Assembly: GCF_005083345.1 (NCBI RefSeq)
Contig: NZ_CP034888.1
Coordinates: 566,332 to 630,331 of the forward strand
Reading direction: 5' to 3'
Source of the DNA: Buchnera aphidicola (Aphis nasturtii)
Lineage (GTDB): Bacteria; Pseudomonadota; Gammaproteobacteria; Enterobacterales; Enterobacteriaceae
DNA length: 64,000 nt
A program made the position numbers and the translations under genes. The notes under the pieces are model-generated. The model was given only the letters and a program-made list of their open reading frames with translations, made no database searches and was not told the origin of the DNA. Of this stretch, positions 31,585 to 40,891 are shown piece by piece (the stretch's first letter is position 1; each line of letters opens with the position of its first letter).

Positions 31585-33243
31585 TTATTTATAAAAAAAT
31601 TTATAAAAATTTATTAAACCTCGCGTAGAAGAGTCGAAACGTTTATCGTTTTCTATATTAGAAAAATTTTTATAAATATTTTTAGCTAAATTTTTTCCTA
31701 ATTCAACACCCCATTGATCAAAACTGAAAATGTTTAATAAATGACCTTGGACAAAAATTTTATGCTCATATAAAGCAATTAATGCGCCTAAATTATAAGG
31801 TGTAATTTTTCGTATTAAAATAGAATTTGTCGGTTGATTTCCTATACATTGTTTAAATAAAAAATTTTTATCTGTTTTGTTTAGATGTTTTTTATTTTCT
31901 TCAAAAAGAATTGATTCTTGTAAAAAAGATTTTTCTGAATTTCCAAAAGCAAGTGCTTTGGTTTGAGCAAGAAAATTAGATATTAGTTTTATATGATGAT
32001 TTCCTAAATTATTATGAGAAATAATGGGGGCAATAAAATCACTTGGAATTAATTTAGTACCTTGATGTATTAACTGAAAAAAAGCATGTTGTCCATTAGT
32101 ACCTGGTTCTCCCCAAATAATAGGACCGGTTTGATAAGATATTTTTTGACCTTTTTTATCTACTGATTTACCATTAGATTCCATATTAGATTGTTGAAAA
32201 TAAGCTGAAAACCGATGCATATATTGATCGTATGGAAATATTGCTTCTGTTTGAGAACCAAAAAAATTAGTATACCAAATACTAATAAGTGCTAATATTA
32301 TTGGTATATTTTTTTCATATTCTGCATGGTAGAAATGATTATCCATAGCATGAGCACCATTTAAAAACTTCTCAAAATTATTAAATCCAATAGACAAAAT
32401 AATAGATAATCCAGCAGAAGACCATAATGAAAAACGACCACCAACCCAATTCCAAAATTGAAAAATATTTTTAATATTAATACCAAAATCTAGTGCATTT
32501 TGTATATTAGCTGATAATGCAAAAAAATGTTTATCCAAATTAGGTTTTTTTTTTACATTTTTTAAAAACCATATTTTTGCACTATTTGCATTAGTGATTG
32601 TTTCTTCTGTGTTAAATGTTTTAGAAGCTATCAAAAAAATTGTTGTTTCAGGATTAACTTTTTTTAAAACTTCAGAGAGATGCGTACCATCTATGTTTGA
32701 AACATAATGCATATTTAAATGATTTTTGTATGGACGTAATGCTTCTGTAACCATATAAGGTCCTAAATCAGATCCTCCGATGCCTATATTGACAATATCT
32801 GAAATAACTTTTTCAGTACAACCTTTCCATTCTCCAGTAATAACCTGTTCCGAAAAATCTTTCATTTTTTTTAATACGCGATTAATTTCAAACATAATAT
32901 TAGAATTGTCTACAAAAATTGGAGAATTATGTCTGTTACGCAAAGCAATATGAAGTACAGGACGGTTTTCTGTTTCATTGATATTTTTTCCAGAAAACAT
33001 TGATTGAATTGCATTTTTAATATCCATTTCTTTAGCGAAATCTAATAAATATCTTAAAGTGTTTTGAGTAATAAAATTTTTTGAAAAATCAACTAATATT
33101 TCATTTTCAAAATAAATAGAAAATTTTTCAAATCGATTAATATCTGATGAAAAAAGATCTTTTAAATGTAAATTTTTCATCACATGAAAATGATTTTTTA
33201 ACATATTCCAAGATCTAGTATGAGTCGGATTTATATATTTCAT
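31585..33243 (-). CDS. pgi: Glucose-6-phosphate isomerase
   Basis: Interconverts glucose-6-phosphate and fructose-6-phosphate. The 552 residues compare with 549 in E. coli. Signature segments are [18 protein letters not shown], the phosphate-binding [21 protein letters not shown] and the second signature [20 protein letters not shown]. The C-terminal lysine region [14 protein letters not shown] is present. Its position beside mtlAD groups hexose-phosphate entry steps in one place. Confidence 0.96.
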   Translation of the reverse strand: MKYINPTHTRSWNMLKNHFHVMKNLHLKDLFSSDINRFEKFSIYFENEILVDFSKNFITQNTLRYLLDFAKEMDIKNAIQSMFSGKNINETENRPVLHIALRNRHNSPIFVDNSNIMFEINRVLKKMKDFSEQVITGEWKGCTEKVISDIVNIGIGGSDLGPYMVTEALRPYKNHLNMHYVSNIDGTHLSEVLKKVNPETTIFLIASKTFNTEETITNANSAKIWFLKNVKKKPNLDKHFFALSANIQNALDFGINIKNIFQFWNWVGGRFSLWSSAGLSIILSIGFNNFEKFLNGAHAMDNHFYHAEYEKNIPIILALISIWYTNFFGSQTEAIFPYDQYMHRFSAYFQQSNMESNGKSVDKKGQKISYQTGPIIWGEPGTNGQHAFFQLIHQGTKLIPSDFIAPIISHNNLGNHHIKLISNFLAQTKALAFGNSEKSFLQESILFEENKKHLNKTDKNFLFKQCIGNQPTNSILIRKITPYNLGALIALYEHKIFVQGHLLNIFSFDQWGVELGKNLAKNIYKNFSNIENDKRFDSSTRGLINFYKFFYK

Positions 33244-33369
33244 TTAAATAATCTCTTAAATAATATTATAAATATTTAATTATTATAATATAATGTTTTA
33301 AATTTTTAAAACAATCTTAAATATTTTATAAATGCAAATATTATACAACATAATTTATTACATATAAAA

Positions 33370-33918
33370 ATGATCAAATTAAATAATACAAATCTAATTT
33401 GGATTGATTTAGAGATGACAGGCTTAAATCCTAAAATTCATCGAATTATTGAAATAGCTACTTTAATCACAGATATTAAACTAAATATCCTTTCAAAAGG
33501 ACCAGTTATTGCTATTAATCAAAAAGAAACAGATATGTTACTGATGAATGAATGGAATAAAAAAAATCACATGAAAACTGGATTAATTGAAAAAGTAAAA
33601 AAAAGTACCTATAATGAATTTAAAGCTGAATCTAAAACTATATTTTTTTTAAAACAATGGGTGTCTTTTCAATCATCTCCTATGTGTGGAAATAGTATTT
33701 ATCAAGATCGAAAATTTTTGAATCAGTATATGCCAAATTTAGAAAACTATTTTCATTATCGTTGTATTGATGTTAGTACTATTAAAGAATTAGTATCTCG
33801 TTGGCACCCTAAGATTAAAAGATTTAAAAAAAAAAATAATCACACTGCCTTAGATGATATAAAGGAATCGGTAATGGAATTACGTTTTTATAAAAAAATT
33901 TTTTTTGATACTAGTTGA
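33370..33918 (+). CDS. orn: Oligoribonuclease
   Basis: Essential 3'-5' exonuclease that degrades RNA fragments of 2-5 nucleotides. The 182 residues compare with 181 in E. coli. It has a DEDDh fold: motif I is LIWIDLEMTGLNP, motif II is CGNSIYQDRKFL, and motif III with the catalytic His is NHTALDDIKESVMEL. It is followed by tRNA-Gly, as in E. coli (orn-glyVXY), with two of the three tRNA copies lost. Confidence 0.96.
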   Translation: MIKLNNTNLIWIDLEMTGLNPKIHRIIEIATLITDIKLNILSKGPVIAINQKETDMLLMNEWNKKNHMKTGLIEKVKKSTYNEFKAESKTIFFLKQWVSFQSSPMCGNSIYQDRKFLNQYMPNLENYFHYRCIDVSTIKELVSRWHPKIKRFKKKNNHTALDDIKESVMELRFYKKIFFDTS

Positions 33919-34026
33919 ATAAAATAATTGTATTAAAATTAACATAAATTATTTTTTTTAAAGTAAAGCTTGATTAATAAGTTTGATCTATATAAAATAT
34001 ATAATATTTAAAAATTAATTTAGTTT

Positions 34027-34102
34027 GCGGGAATAGCTCAGTTGGTAGAGCACAACCTTGCCAAGGTTGGGGTCGCGAGTTCAAATCTCGTTTCCCGCTC
34101 CA
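34027..34102 (+). tRNA. tRNA-Gly (GCC), CCA encoded
   Basis: The acceptor GCGGGAA pairs with TTCCCGC. The D arm is GCTCAGTTGGTAGAGC, the anticodon loop is CTTGCCAAG (anticodon GCC) and the T loop is GAGTTCAAATCTC. Discriminator T is followed by an encoded CCA. It sits between orn and amiB in the position of the E. coli glyVXY array, of which one copy remains. Confidence 0.97.
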
Positions 34103-34118
34103 AAAAAATAAACGAATA

Positions 34119-35006
34119 TTGGCTAAAAAATTAAGAAAATTTATGTTTTTTTATTGTTCGTACAAATGGATAATTTTAGCTTTTTTATTAATTAGTTTTC
34201 AAGCAAAATTTAAAAAACACATCGAAAAAAAAAATATTAATAAAATAATATTCATAAAAAATATAAATCATTATCAAAAAAAAATAATTGAACAAAAAAA
34301 CAAATTTACTATATTAATAGACCCAGGGCACGGTGGGAAAGATCCAGGATCGATTGGGCATACAGGGTTACAAGAAAAAGAAATAACGTTAAAAATTGCT
34401 ATTAGACTAAAAAAATTATTAGATAATAATAAATTGTTTCAAGCAGTTTTAACTCGTAACAATGATTCTTATTTATCTTTAAAAAAAAGAAGAAACTTTT
34501 TAAAATATCGAAACGTAAATTTACTAGTATCTATTCATGTAGATTCTTCACAACAACCATATGTGTCAGGAACATCAATTTGGATTATTTCAAATAATAG
34601 AATGCATCGTGAAATTAATAATTTTATAAAAAATACAAAAGAAAAAATTTATTTTTCTAAAAATATTAAAGATGCATTTAAAAACAATCAAAATAATATA
34701 TATTTAAAAAAAACTATTCTTGATTTACAACTTCATAGTTTTCAAGCTATAGAAATTGATCTATCACGTTATATATTTCAAGAATTTAAAAAAGTTGTAA
34801 AAATTAAAAAAATACAACCCAATTATGCCAGTTTAAGCATATTAAGTTCTATAAATACACCATCTATTTTAATTGAAACTGGATTTATTACAAATTTCGA
34901 AGAAGAAAGAAAATTAAGAACAATTTCCTATCAAAAGAAGGTGGCTAATGCTATCTACATTGCATTAAAAAATTATTTCCAAAATAAATCTACATCAAAT
35001 GCTTGA
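34119..35006 (+). CDS. amiB: N-acetylmuramoyl-L-alanine amidase, minimal AmiB
   Basis: Zinc amidase that splits septal peptidoglycan so daughter cells separate. The zinc ligands and catalytic Glu are visible in LIDPGHGGKDPG (His), GLQEKEITLK (Glu), LVSIHVDS (His) and the catalytic ILIETGF. E. coli AmiB has 445 residues with an AMIN targeting domain and a C-terminal LysM. Here an N-terminal membrane or signal segment (about residues 12-30) is followed after a short linker directly by the amidase domain, so AMIN and LysM are absent. The start is a TTG at 34119 or an ATG at 34143. The gene begins 16 bp after tRNA-Gly. Confidence 0.9.
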   Translation: MAKKLRKFMFFYCSYKWIILAFLLISFQAKFKKHIEKKNINKIIFIKNINHYQKKIIEQKNKFTILIDPGHGGKDPGSIGHTGLQEKEITLKIAIRLKKLLDNNKLFQAVLTRNNDSYLSLKKRRNFLKYRNVNLLVSIHVDSSQQPYVSGTSIWIISNNRMHREINNFIKNTKEKIYFSKNIKDAFKNNQNNIYLKKTILDLQLHSFQAIEIDLSRYIFQEFKKVVKIKKIQPNYASLSILSSINTPSILIETGFITNFEEERKLRTISYQKKVANAIYIALKNYFQNKSTSNA

Positions 35007-35043
35007 AATATATTGATTAAAACAATTTTTTAAATTTAATATC

Positions 35044-35079
35044 TTTTAAGCATCAAAATACCATTTAAGATGCTTAAAA
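35044..35079. terminator. Bidirectional hairpin between amiB and rpmE
   Basis: A perfect 11-bp inverted repeat, TTTTAAGCATC/GATGCTTAAAA, encloses a 14-nt loop. It lies between the convergent ends of amiB and rpmE and is bordered by T-rich sequence on the plus strand and AT-rich sequence on the minus strand. It is a likely shared intrinsic terminator. Confidence 0.7.
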
Positions 35080-35131
35080 TTAAAAATTTTTTTAAATTCA
35101 ACATGAAAAAATAATAATTTTATATAGTTTT

Positions 35132-35338
35132 TTATTTAGTCATTTTAAAACGTTTTTTAAATCTTTCAACACGTCCTCCAGTATCAATAATTCTTTGTTT
35201 TCCAGTATAAAATGGATGACATTTTGCACATATATCTAGATTTAGATTATGATTAATAGTTGAAAAAATTTCAATTATATTTCCACATGAACAAGTAGCT
35301 TTTATCTGAGAATAATAAGGATGTATTTTTTTTTTCAT
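35132..35338 (-). CDS. rpmE: 50S ribosomal protein L31 (zinc form)
   Basis: Bridges the ribosomal subunits. The 68 residues compare with 70 in E. coli. It is the zinc-binding type, with Cys in the ATCSCGN and DICAKCHPF segments, and [18 protein letters not shown] is conserved. priA is divergent from it in E. coli, and cytR and ftsN lie beyond. Here the neighbour on that side is the FtsN remnant. Confidence 0.96.
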   Translation of the reverse strand: MKKKIHPYYSQIKATCSCGNIIEIFSTINHNLNLDICAKCHPFYTGKQRIIDTGGRVERFKKRFKMTK

Positions 35339-35425
35339 AGGAAATTTTCCTTAATTTATTAAAAGTATTTATTCTATTATACAATTATTATTATATTAGT
35401 TATCAATTTTTCAGAAAAAATAAAA

Positions 35426-35672
35426 ATGGATCACAATCAAAATAAAATTAATTCAATGTATTTTAAAAAAAAAAAAAATTAAATTTAACAAATATAATTT
35501 ATTTACTATTCTATTAGTCATAATTATTTTTTTAATTTTTTTAAATATATTTTCAAAAAAAACAAATGATACACAAAAAAAAATATTTATCCAACAAAAA
35601 GAAGACGAAAATAAGCTACCTGATAAACCAAAGGAGAGATGGAAATATATTAAAAAATTAGAAAATTTATAA
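35426..35672 (+). CDS. ftsN: Minimal FtsN-like division protein, A14 tract
   Basis: FtsN activates septal peptidoglycan synthesis in the divisome. An ATG at 35426 opens a short basic N-terminus that runs into 14 A (35465-35478) and stops at once as sequenced. Removing one A (or adding two) joins it to an open frame ending at 35672 and gives 81 residues. These comprise a Lys-rich cytoplasmic stretch, one membrane helix (about residues 24-42, NLFTILLVIIIFLIFLNIF) and then LPDKPKERWKYIKKLE. That motif matches E. coli FtsN LPPKPEERWRYIKELE (residues 75-90), including W83, Y85 and L89, which are known to be critical. The long linker and SPOR domain are absent. Synteny agrees: E. coli has rpmE-cytR-ftsN-hslV-hslU. 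Whether it is made depends on slippage at the A tract. Confidence 0.72.
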
Positions 35673-35848
35673 AATAAATATTTTTCTATAATATTTGTTT
35701 TTACATGTATATTAATTAAATATTTTTAATATTCGATTTATTTAAAAAAATTTAAATTCATTAAGATAATATTAAACATTATTAATTTAATTAATAAAAA
35801 ATTTTATTTAATTTCTAAATAAAAATGTTACTTTAAGAGGTTTTTCTT

Positions 35849-36379
35849 GTGACCACAATATTAAGTGTAAGATTAAAAAATAAAGTAGTAATCGGAGGTG
35901 ATGGACAAGCAACTTTAGGCAATACTATTATGAAAAGTAATGTCAAAAAAATTAGAACTCTTTATCACGAAAAGGTAATTGCTGGTTTTGCTGGAGGAAC
36001 TGCAGATGCTTTTACTCTATTTGATATGTTTGAAAAAAAATTATCTATGTACCAAGGTCAACTACAACGATCAGCGATTGAATTAGCCAAGGACTGGAGA
36101 TCTGATAAAATGCTTAGAAAACTAGAAGCATTATTAGCAGTTGCTGATAAAGATAGTTCATTAATTATTACTGGAAATGGAGATGTAATACAACCTGAAG
36201 ATGATTTAATTGCGATCGGATCAGGAGGGTCTTACGCTCAATCAGCTGCGCGTGCATTAATAGATAATACTAATCTTAACGCTAAAAAAATTGTAGAAAA
36301 ATCGTTAAACATTGCCGCAAATATTTGCATATATACAAATCATATTTTTACCATAAAAGAATTACTTTCAGAAAAATAA
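35849..36379 (+). CDS. hslV: ATP-dependent protease subunit HslV
   Basis: Proteolytic subunit of the proteasome-like HslUV protease. The GTG start gives (M)[19 protein letters not shown], and the catalytic Thr follows the initiator. The 176 residues are the same length as E. coli. [27 protein letters not shown] and [16 protein letters not shown] are nearly unchanged. It is preceded by an AAGAGG ribosome site and followed 9 bp later by hslU. Confidence 0.97.
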   Translation: MTTILSVRLKNKVVIGGDGQATLGNTIMKSNVKKIRTLYHEKVIAGFAGGTADAFTLFDMFEKKLSMYQGQLQRSAIELAKDWRSDKMLRKLEALLAVADKDSSLIITGNGDVIQPEDDLIAIGSGGSYAQSAARALIDNTNLNAKKIVEKSLNIAANICIYTNHIFTIKELLSEK

Positions 36380-36388
36380 GGACTATAT

Positions 36389-37720
36389 ATGTCTGAAATG
36401 ACTCCTCTTCAAATCGTTGCTGAACTTGATAAGTTTATTATAGGTCAAGAAAAAGCAAAAAAAGCGGTATCTATTGCATTAAGAAATCGTTGGCGTAGAA
36501 TGCAATTAAATAATGAATTAAGACAAGAAATTACACCTAAAAATATTTTAATGATCGGTCCTACTGGGGTCGGAAAAACAGAAATTGCTAGAAGATTAGC
36601 TAAGTTAGCTAATTCTCCATTTATCAAAGTAGAAGCAACTAAATTTACAGAAGTAGGATATGTAGGAAAGGAAGTAGATTCAATTATTCGAGATTTAACA
36701 GATGTAGCTATAAAAATGATTCGCGTTAAGAATATTGAAAAAAATAAAGCTAAGGTAGAAGAAATTGTTGAAGAAAGAATACTTGATGTTTTAGTTCCAA
36801 GACCTAAAAATCATTGTACAGACAGCGAAAAAAATAACAGTCTTTTAAATACTTTACAAATATTTCGTAAAAAATTAAGAGAAGGTGTTCTTGATGATAA
36901 AGAAATTGAGATTAACTTATTAGCTAGTACTATGGGTGTAGAAATAATGGCTCCTCCTGGAATGGAAGAACTAACAAATCAATTACAATCTTTATTTCAA
37001 AATTTAAGTGGTCATAAAAAAAATACAAGAAGACTTAAAATTAAAGACGCAGTTTTACTATTAAAAGAAGAAGAAGCTACAAAATTAGTTAATTTAGAAG
37101 ATATTAAAAAAGAAGCTATTCATGCAGTGGAACAAAACGGAATAGTATTTATTGATGAAATTGACAAAATATGTAGACGAAGCGATATATCTGGGCCAGA
37201 TATTTCAAGAGAAGGTGTGCAAAGAGATTTACTCCCGTTAATTGAAGGTTGTACTGTATCTACCAAATATGGCACGGTAAAAACAGATCATATTTTATTT
37301 ATTACATCTGGTGCATTTCAAACATCTACACCTTCTGATTTAATACCTGAACTACAAGGTAGACTACCAATTAAAGTAGAATTAAATCCACTAACAATAG
37401 ATGATTTTGAAAAAATACTTACTGAACCTACCGCCGCAATTACCACGCAATACAAAGCGCTAATGGAAACAGAAGGAGTGTGTATACATTTTACAAAAGA
37501 AGGAATTAGGAATATCGCAGAAGCGGCATGGAAAGTCAATGAGTCAATGGAAAACATAGGCGCTCGAAGATTGCATACAATATTAGAAAAATTAATGGAA
37601 GATATTTCTTTCAATGCTAGCAATATGAGCGGAAAAAAAATTAAAATAGATGCGCTATATGTTGAAAAAAATTTAAATCAATTAATATCTAATGAAGATC
37701 TTAGTCGTTTTATTTTATAA
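36389..37720 (+). CDS. hslU: HslU ATPase subunit
   Basis: AAA+ unfoldase that feeds HslV. The 443 residues are the same length as E. coli. It begins [20 protein letters not shown]. The Walker A motif is [11 protein letters not shown] with the pore loop [12 protein letters not shown], Walker B is [12 protein letters not shown], and sensor 2 is in [16 protein letters not shown]. The C-terminus ending DLSRFIL inserts into HslV. menA and rraA, next in E. coli, are absent and ibpA follows. Confidence 0.97.
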   Translation: MSEMTPLQIVAELDKFIIGQEKAKKAVSIALRNRWRRMQLNNELRQEITPKNILMIGPTGVGKTEIARRLAKLANSPFIKVEATKFTEVGYVGKEVDSIIRDLTDVAIKMIRVKNIEKNKAKVEEIVEERILDVLVPRPKNHCTDSEKNNSLLNTLQIFRKKLREGVLDDKEIEINLLASTMGVEIMAPPGMEELTNQLQSLFQNLSGHKKNTRRLKIKDAVLLLKEEEATKLVNLEDIKKEAIHAVEQNGIVFIDEIDKICRRSDISGPDISREGVQRDLLPLIEGCTVSTKYGTVKTDHILFITSGAFQTSTPSDLIPELQGRLPIKVELNPLTIDDFEKILTEPTAAITTQYKALMETEGVCIHFTKEGIRNIAEAAWKVNESMENIGARRLHTILEKLMEDISFNASNMSGKKIKIDALYVEKNLNQLISNEDLSRFIL

Positions 37721-37785
37721 AACAATTAAAATATTTATCCATTAAAAATTATCTAAAATGGATGAATATTTTTACAGTTCTTCTA

Positions 37786-37812
37786 TTGAAAAAAATGAAA
37801 AAGATCATATAT
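37786..37812 (+). promoter_or_regulatory. Putative sigma-32 heat-shock promoter of ibpA
   Basis: The sequence TTGAAAAAAATGAAAAAGATCATATAT upstream of ibpA resembles a sigma-32 promoter: a TTGAAA -35 element at 37786-37791, about 14 bases of A-rich spacer, then a CATATAT element like the 3' half of the CCCCATNT consensus. It lies about 85 bp before the ibpA ATG. In other Buchnera a poly(A) length change in the ibpA promoter is known to abolish heat induction. This assignment is by pattern only. Confidence 0.45.
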
Positions 37813-37897
37813 AAATTAAGAAACTTTTTAAATGTTAAAAAAATATTATTTAATGAAATAATTAAAATATATTTTATAAATAAAAAAGGAGTTTTTT

Positions 37898-38374
37898 ATG
37901 TCTTATCGTTCATTTTCTTTTTTACCAAATATCAATCAAAATAGTATTTTTTCAAATAGATTCAATCAAATTGATAAAATGTTTAGTACTTTAACAGGAG
38001 AAAAACCACTATCAGAAACTCCATTATATAATCTTATTCAAATTGACGAAAAAAAATATACATTAATATTAAGTATTCCTGGGTATGAAGAAAAAGAATT
38101 AGATATATCTGTTCATAAAAATCAACTTATAATTCAAGGAAAAAAAGAAACAAAAAATCAAAAAAATGAAAAAATAGAGAAATATTTACATAAAGATATT
38201 ATATTTGGTAATTTTTCTTTAAATTTTAATTTCGATCATAAAATACGAGTAAATAAAGCAAATTTATCTTTAGGTTTATTAGAGTTAAACTTTGAATGTC
38301 AAATTCCAGATGAAGAAAAACCTAAAAAAATATTTATTAACAATCATAATAACACATCAATTAAACATAAATAA
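37898..38374 (+). CDS. ibpA: Small heat-shock protein IbpA
   Basis: ATP-independent holdase of the alpha-crystallin family that binds unfolding proteins. The 158 residues compare with 137 in E. coli. An N-terminal variable arm precedes the crystallin domain (about 45-135), with PLYNLIQIDEKKYTLILSIP and the LSLGLLELNF strand near its end. A KPKKIFIN tail matches the conserved C-terminal IxI-type anchor region (E. coli KPRRIEIN). A strong AAGGAG site lies 6 bases before the ATG, consistent with high expression. Confidence 0.93.
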   Translation: MSYRSFSFLPNINQNSIFSNRFNQIDKMFSTLTGEKPLSETPLYNLIQIDEKKYTLILSIPGYEEKELDISVHKNQLIIQGKKETKNQKNEKIEKYLHKDIIFGNFSLNFNFDHKIRVNKANLSLGLLELNFECQIPDEEKPKKIFINNHNNTSIKHK

Positions 38375-38405
38375 AATATAAGTAATGTTTAAAAAAGAAA
38401 AATTC

Positions 38406-38449
38406 TAATAATCATTGTGCTTATTTTAAATTTAGTACGATGATTATTA
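38406..38449 (+). terminator. Intrinsic terminator after ibpA
   Basis: A 15-bp inverted repeat, TAATAATCATTGTGC with GTACGATGATTATTA, contains two G-T wobbles and a 14-nt loop. It lies 31 bp after the ibpA stop and 35 bp before fpr. It would end the ibpA transcript or partially insulate fpr. The 3' flank is A-rich with only a short T run, which weakens the call. Confidence 0.55.
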
Positions 38450-38484
38450 AAAAAATAATTTTAACTAATCTATAGGAAAATAAC

Positions 38485-39237
38485 ATGAATCCATGGATTA
38501 ATGCTGAAGTTTTAAAAATAAAAAAATGGACTAAAAGTTTATTCAGCATTTTTTTAAAAGCACCAATATCAAATTTTCAAGCTGGTCAATTTACAAAATT
38601 AGCTCTATATGAAACTAATGAAAAAAAAAAAATTCAAAGAGCATATTCCTTTGTAAATGCACCAAGTAGTCAAAATTTAGAAATTTATATTATTCGAATT
38701 CCCAATGGAAAACTAAGTAATCTTTTATATAATCTTAAAGTTGGAGATAATGTATTTATCAAAAAACATGCATTTGGATTTTTCATTCTAAATGAAATAC
38801 CTAATTGCGAGACATTATGGATGTTTGCTACTGGAACTGCAATTGGTCCTTATTGTTCTATTTTACAGGAAGGTAAAGATATTAAAAGATTTAAAAATAT
38901 TGTTTTAGTGCACGCTGTCAGATATAAAAACGAGTTAATTTATTTACCTTTAATGAAAGAACTTAATACAAAATACAATGGGAAATTAAAAATTCAAACT
39001 ATAGTTAGTAGAGAAAAAGATAAAAATTCTTTATTAGGAAGAATTCCTTTTTTATTAAAAAACAAAATAATAGAAAACAAAATTGGATTAGATATTCATT
39101 GCGATAATTCACATATTATGTTATGTGGAAACCCATTAATGGTAAAAGAAACATATTTTTTATTAAATAAAGAAAGAAATATGACTAAACATTTAAGAAA
39201 AAAAAATGGACAAATCACTATGGAAAATTATTGGTAA
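38485..39237 (+). CDS. fpr: Ferredoxin/flavodoxin-NADP reductase
   Basis: FAD enzyme moving electrons between NADPH and flavodoxin or ferredoxin. The 250 residues compare with 248 in E. coli. The FAD-binding [10 protein letters not shown] (RxYS) and the NADP-binding [12 protein letters not shown] are present, and the C-terminus ends ENYW, close to E. coli HYW. The preceding ribosome site is AGGA. Its 3' end lies 6 bp from convergent epmA. The ferredoxin Fdx in this window is a possible partner. Confidence 0.95.
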   Translation: MNPWINAEVLKIKKWTKSLFSIFLKAPISNFQAGQFTKLALYETNEKKKIQRAYSFVNAPSSQNLEIYIIRIPNGKLSNLLYNLKVGDNVFIKKHAFGFFILNEIPNCETLWMFATGTAIGPYCSILQEGKDIKRFKNIVLVHAVRYKNELIYLPLMKELNTKYNGKLKIQTIVSREKDKNSLLGRIPFLLKNKIIENKIGLDIHCDNSHIMLCGNPLMVKETYFLLNKERNMTKHLRKKNGQITMENYW

Positions 39238-39243
39238 ATTAAT

Positions 39244-40218
39244 CTAACAACGATCAAATGCAAATGACATAACTTCATAAATACTTTTTTTATTTAATGC
39301 AATCATTATTAAACGATCTATACCAATAGCTACTCCAGAGCATAAAGGTAATCCATGATTTATTGCATTTAAAAAATTATTATCTATTTTTCTTATAGGC
39401 AAGTTCATTTTTCGTCTATTTTTATTATCATTAATTAAACGTTTTTTATTTTCTAAATAATCTGTTAATTCATAAAATCCATTTCCTATTTCTATTCCTT
39501 TGAAAAATATTTCAAATCTTTCTGAAATACGATCATCTTTGCTATTTTTAGCAGCAAGAGAAGCTTGTTCTATAGGAAAATGATATACGAATGTAGGTTG
39601 ATATTCCCCCAAAAGTGGCTCTATTACTAGAGTAAATAATATTTCTATTAATGTGTTTAAATTTTTTTCAAAACATGTTAAGTGTTGCAAATTAAATTTT
39701 TTTGAAATTTTATATAATTCACAAATATCAGTAGAAAAAGGATCTATATTTAAATATTTTATAAACACTTCTTGATAAGAAATTTTTACTGCTTGTTTAG
39801 ATTGTAATATTTTTTGAAAAAATAAGTCTATTTGATCAATAAATTCGTGCATAGAATATGAAGTTTGATACCATTCAAGCATAGTAAATTCCGGATTATG
39901 ACGTTTACCATATTCTGTATTTCTAAAACTATGACATATTTGATATATAGGCCCACTTTTAGCTGCTAATAAACGTTTCATATGATATTCTGGACTGGTA
40001 ATTAACCATAGTTTTAACTTATTTAAATTATTTTCTAAAAATAAATAATTAGTTTCAAATGGTGTTAAATTTATATCTGTAACTGTTGATTTAGATAATG
40101 ATGGAGTTTCTACTTCTAAAATTTTTTTTTCTAAAAAAAACAAACGAATATTATTAATAATTTTTGCTCTTTTAATTAAATCTTTAATAGAAGCACTCGG
40201 TTTCCAATTATTTTGCAT
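39244..40218 (-). CDS. epmA: Elongation factor P beta-lysine ligase EpmA
   Basis: Class II LysRS paralogue without an anticodon-binding domain that attaches (R)-beta-lysine to EF-P, which helps ribosomes through polyproline. The 324 residues compare with 325 in E. coli. Motif 2 is CHSFRNTEYGKRHNPEFTML, motif 3 is GVAIGIDRLIMI, and LEVETPSLSKS represents motif 1. Active-site residues appear conserved. Confidence 0.95.
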   Translation of the reverse strand: MQNNWKPSASIKDLIKRAKIINNIRLFFLEKKILEVETPSLSKSTVTDINLTPFETNYLFLENNLNKLKLWLITSPEYHMKRLLAAKSGPIYQICHSFRNTEYGKRHNPEFTMLEWYQTSYSMHEFIDQIDLFFQKILQSKQAVKISYQEVFIKYLNIDPFSTDICELYKISKKFNLQHLTCFEKNLNTLIEILFTLVIEPLLGEYQPTFVYHFPIEQASLAAKNSKDDRISERFEIFFKGIEIGNGFYELTDYLENKKRLINDNKNRRKMNLPIRKIDNNFLNAINHGLPLCSGVAIGIDRLIMIALNKKSIYEVMSFAFDRC

Positions 40219-40315
40219 ATAACTTCCTTATAAAATTTATATAAAAATAAAATTTAATATTTTTTTTTGATTAAAGTTAAAATAAAAATTATTTATAAAA
40301 AATAAGCAATAAAAA

Positions 40316-40816
40316 ATGAAAAAAACAGCAATCTATCCAGGTACATTTGACCCAATTACATATGGACATTTAGATATTATAACTCGCGCAATAAAAATTT
40401 TTGATAATATAATTATTGCTGTTTCTTCTGATAACTTAAACAAAAAAACTATTTTTAGTTTAAAAGAACGTATTAAATTAACTCAGTTAGCTACAGCTAA
40501 TATACATAATATTAAAAAAATAGTTGGTTTTAATGATTTACTAGCTAATTTAGCTAAAAAAGAAAACACTAATATTTTAATTAGAGGAGTTCGTACAATA
40601 TTTGATTTTGATTATGAAATTAAATTAGCTGCAATAAATAAACAAATATACCCTGAACTAGATAGCATATTTTTACTTTCATCTCAAGAAACTTCATTTA
40701 TATCATCATCTTTTGTAAAAGAAATCGCAAAATACAAAGGAAATGTAAAACCATATCTTCCTAAAGAGATACATTTGGCTTTATTAAAAAAATTTCAAAA
40801 AACTAATATTCTATAG
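40316..40816 (+). CDS. coaD: Phosphopantetheine adenylyltransferase
   Basis: Fourth step of coenzyme A synthesis, adenylating 4'-phosphopantetheine. The 166 residues compare with 159 in E. coli. The nucleotidyltransferase HxGH motif is in IYPGTFDPITYGHLDII. LIRGVRTIFDFDYE and SSSFVKEIAKYKGNV (the ISST-like motif region) are present. A strong terminator follows 24 bp after the stop. Confidence 0.96.
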   Translation: MKKTAIYPGTFDPITYGHLDIITRAIKIFDNIIIAVSSDNLNKKTIFSLKERIKLTQLATANIHNIKKIVGFNDLLANLAKKENTNILIRGVRTIFDFDYEIKLAAINKQIYPELDSIFLLSSQETSFISSSFVKEIAKYKGNVKPYLPKEIHLALLKKFQKTNIL

Positions 40817-40840
40817 ATATAATCTTAATAATTAATAAAA

Positions 40841-40867
40841 AATAATAGGGCATGTAGCCCTATTATT
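40841..40867. terminator. Strong bidirectional intrinsic terminator
   Basis: A perfect 11-bp stem, AATAATAGGGC/GCCCTATTATT, with a 5-nt ATGTA loop is followed by a T run on the plus strand and preceded by an A run that gives U residues on the minus strand. It sits between the convergent ends of coaD and the orphan gene and should terminate both. It is one of the clearest hairpins in the window. Confidence 0.85.
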
Positions 40868-40891
40868 TTTTTAAGTAAAAATTTTCAAAGA

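Noticed and set aside
37762-37944. Plus-strand 60-codon open frame between hslU and ibpA
   Set aside because: It overlaps the ibpA promoter, ribosome site and start in another frame and shows no homology.
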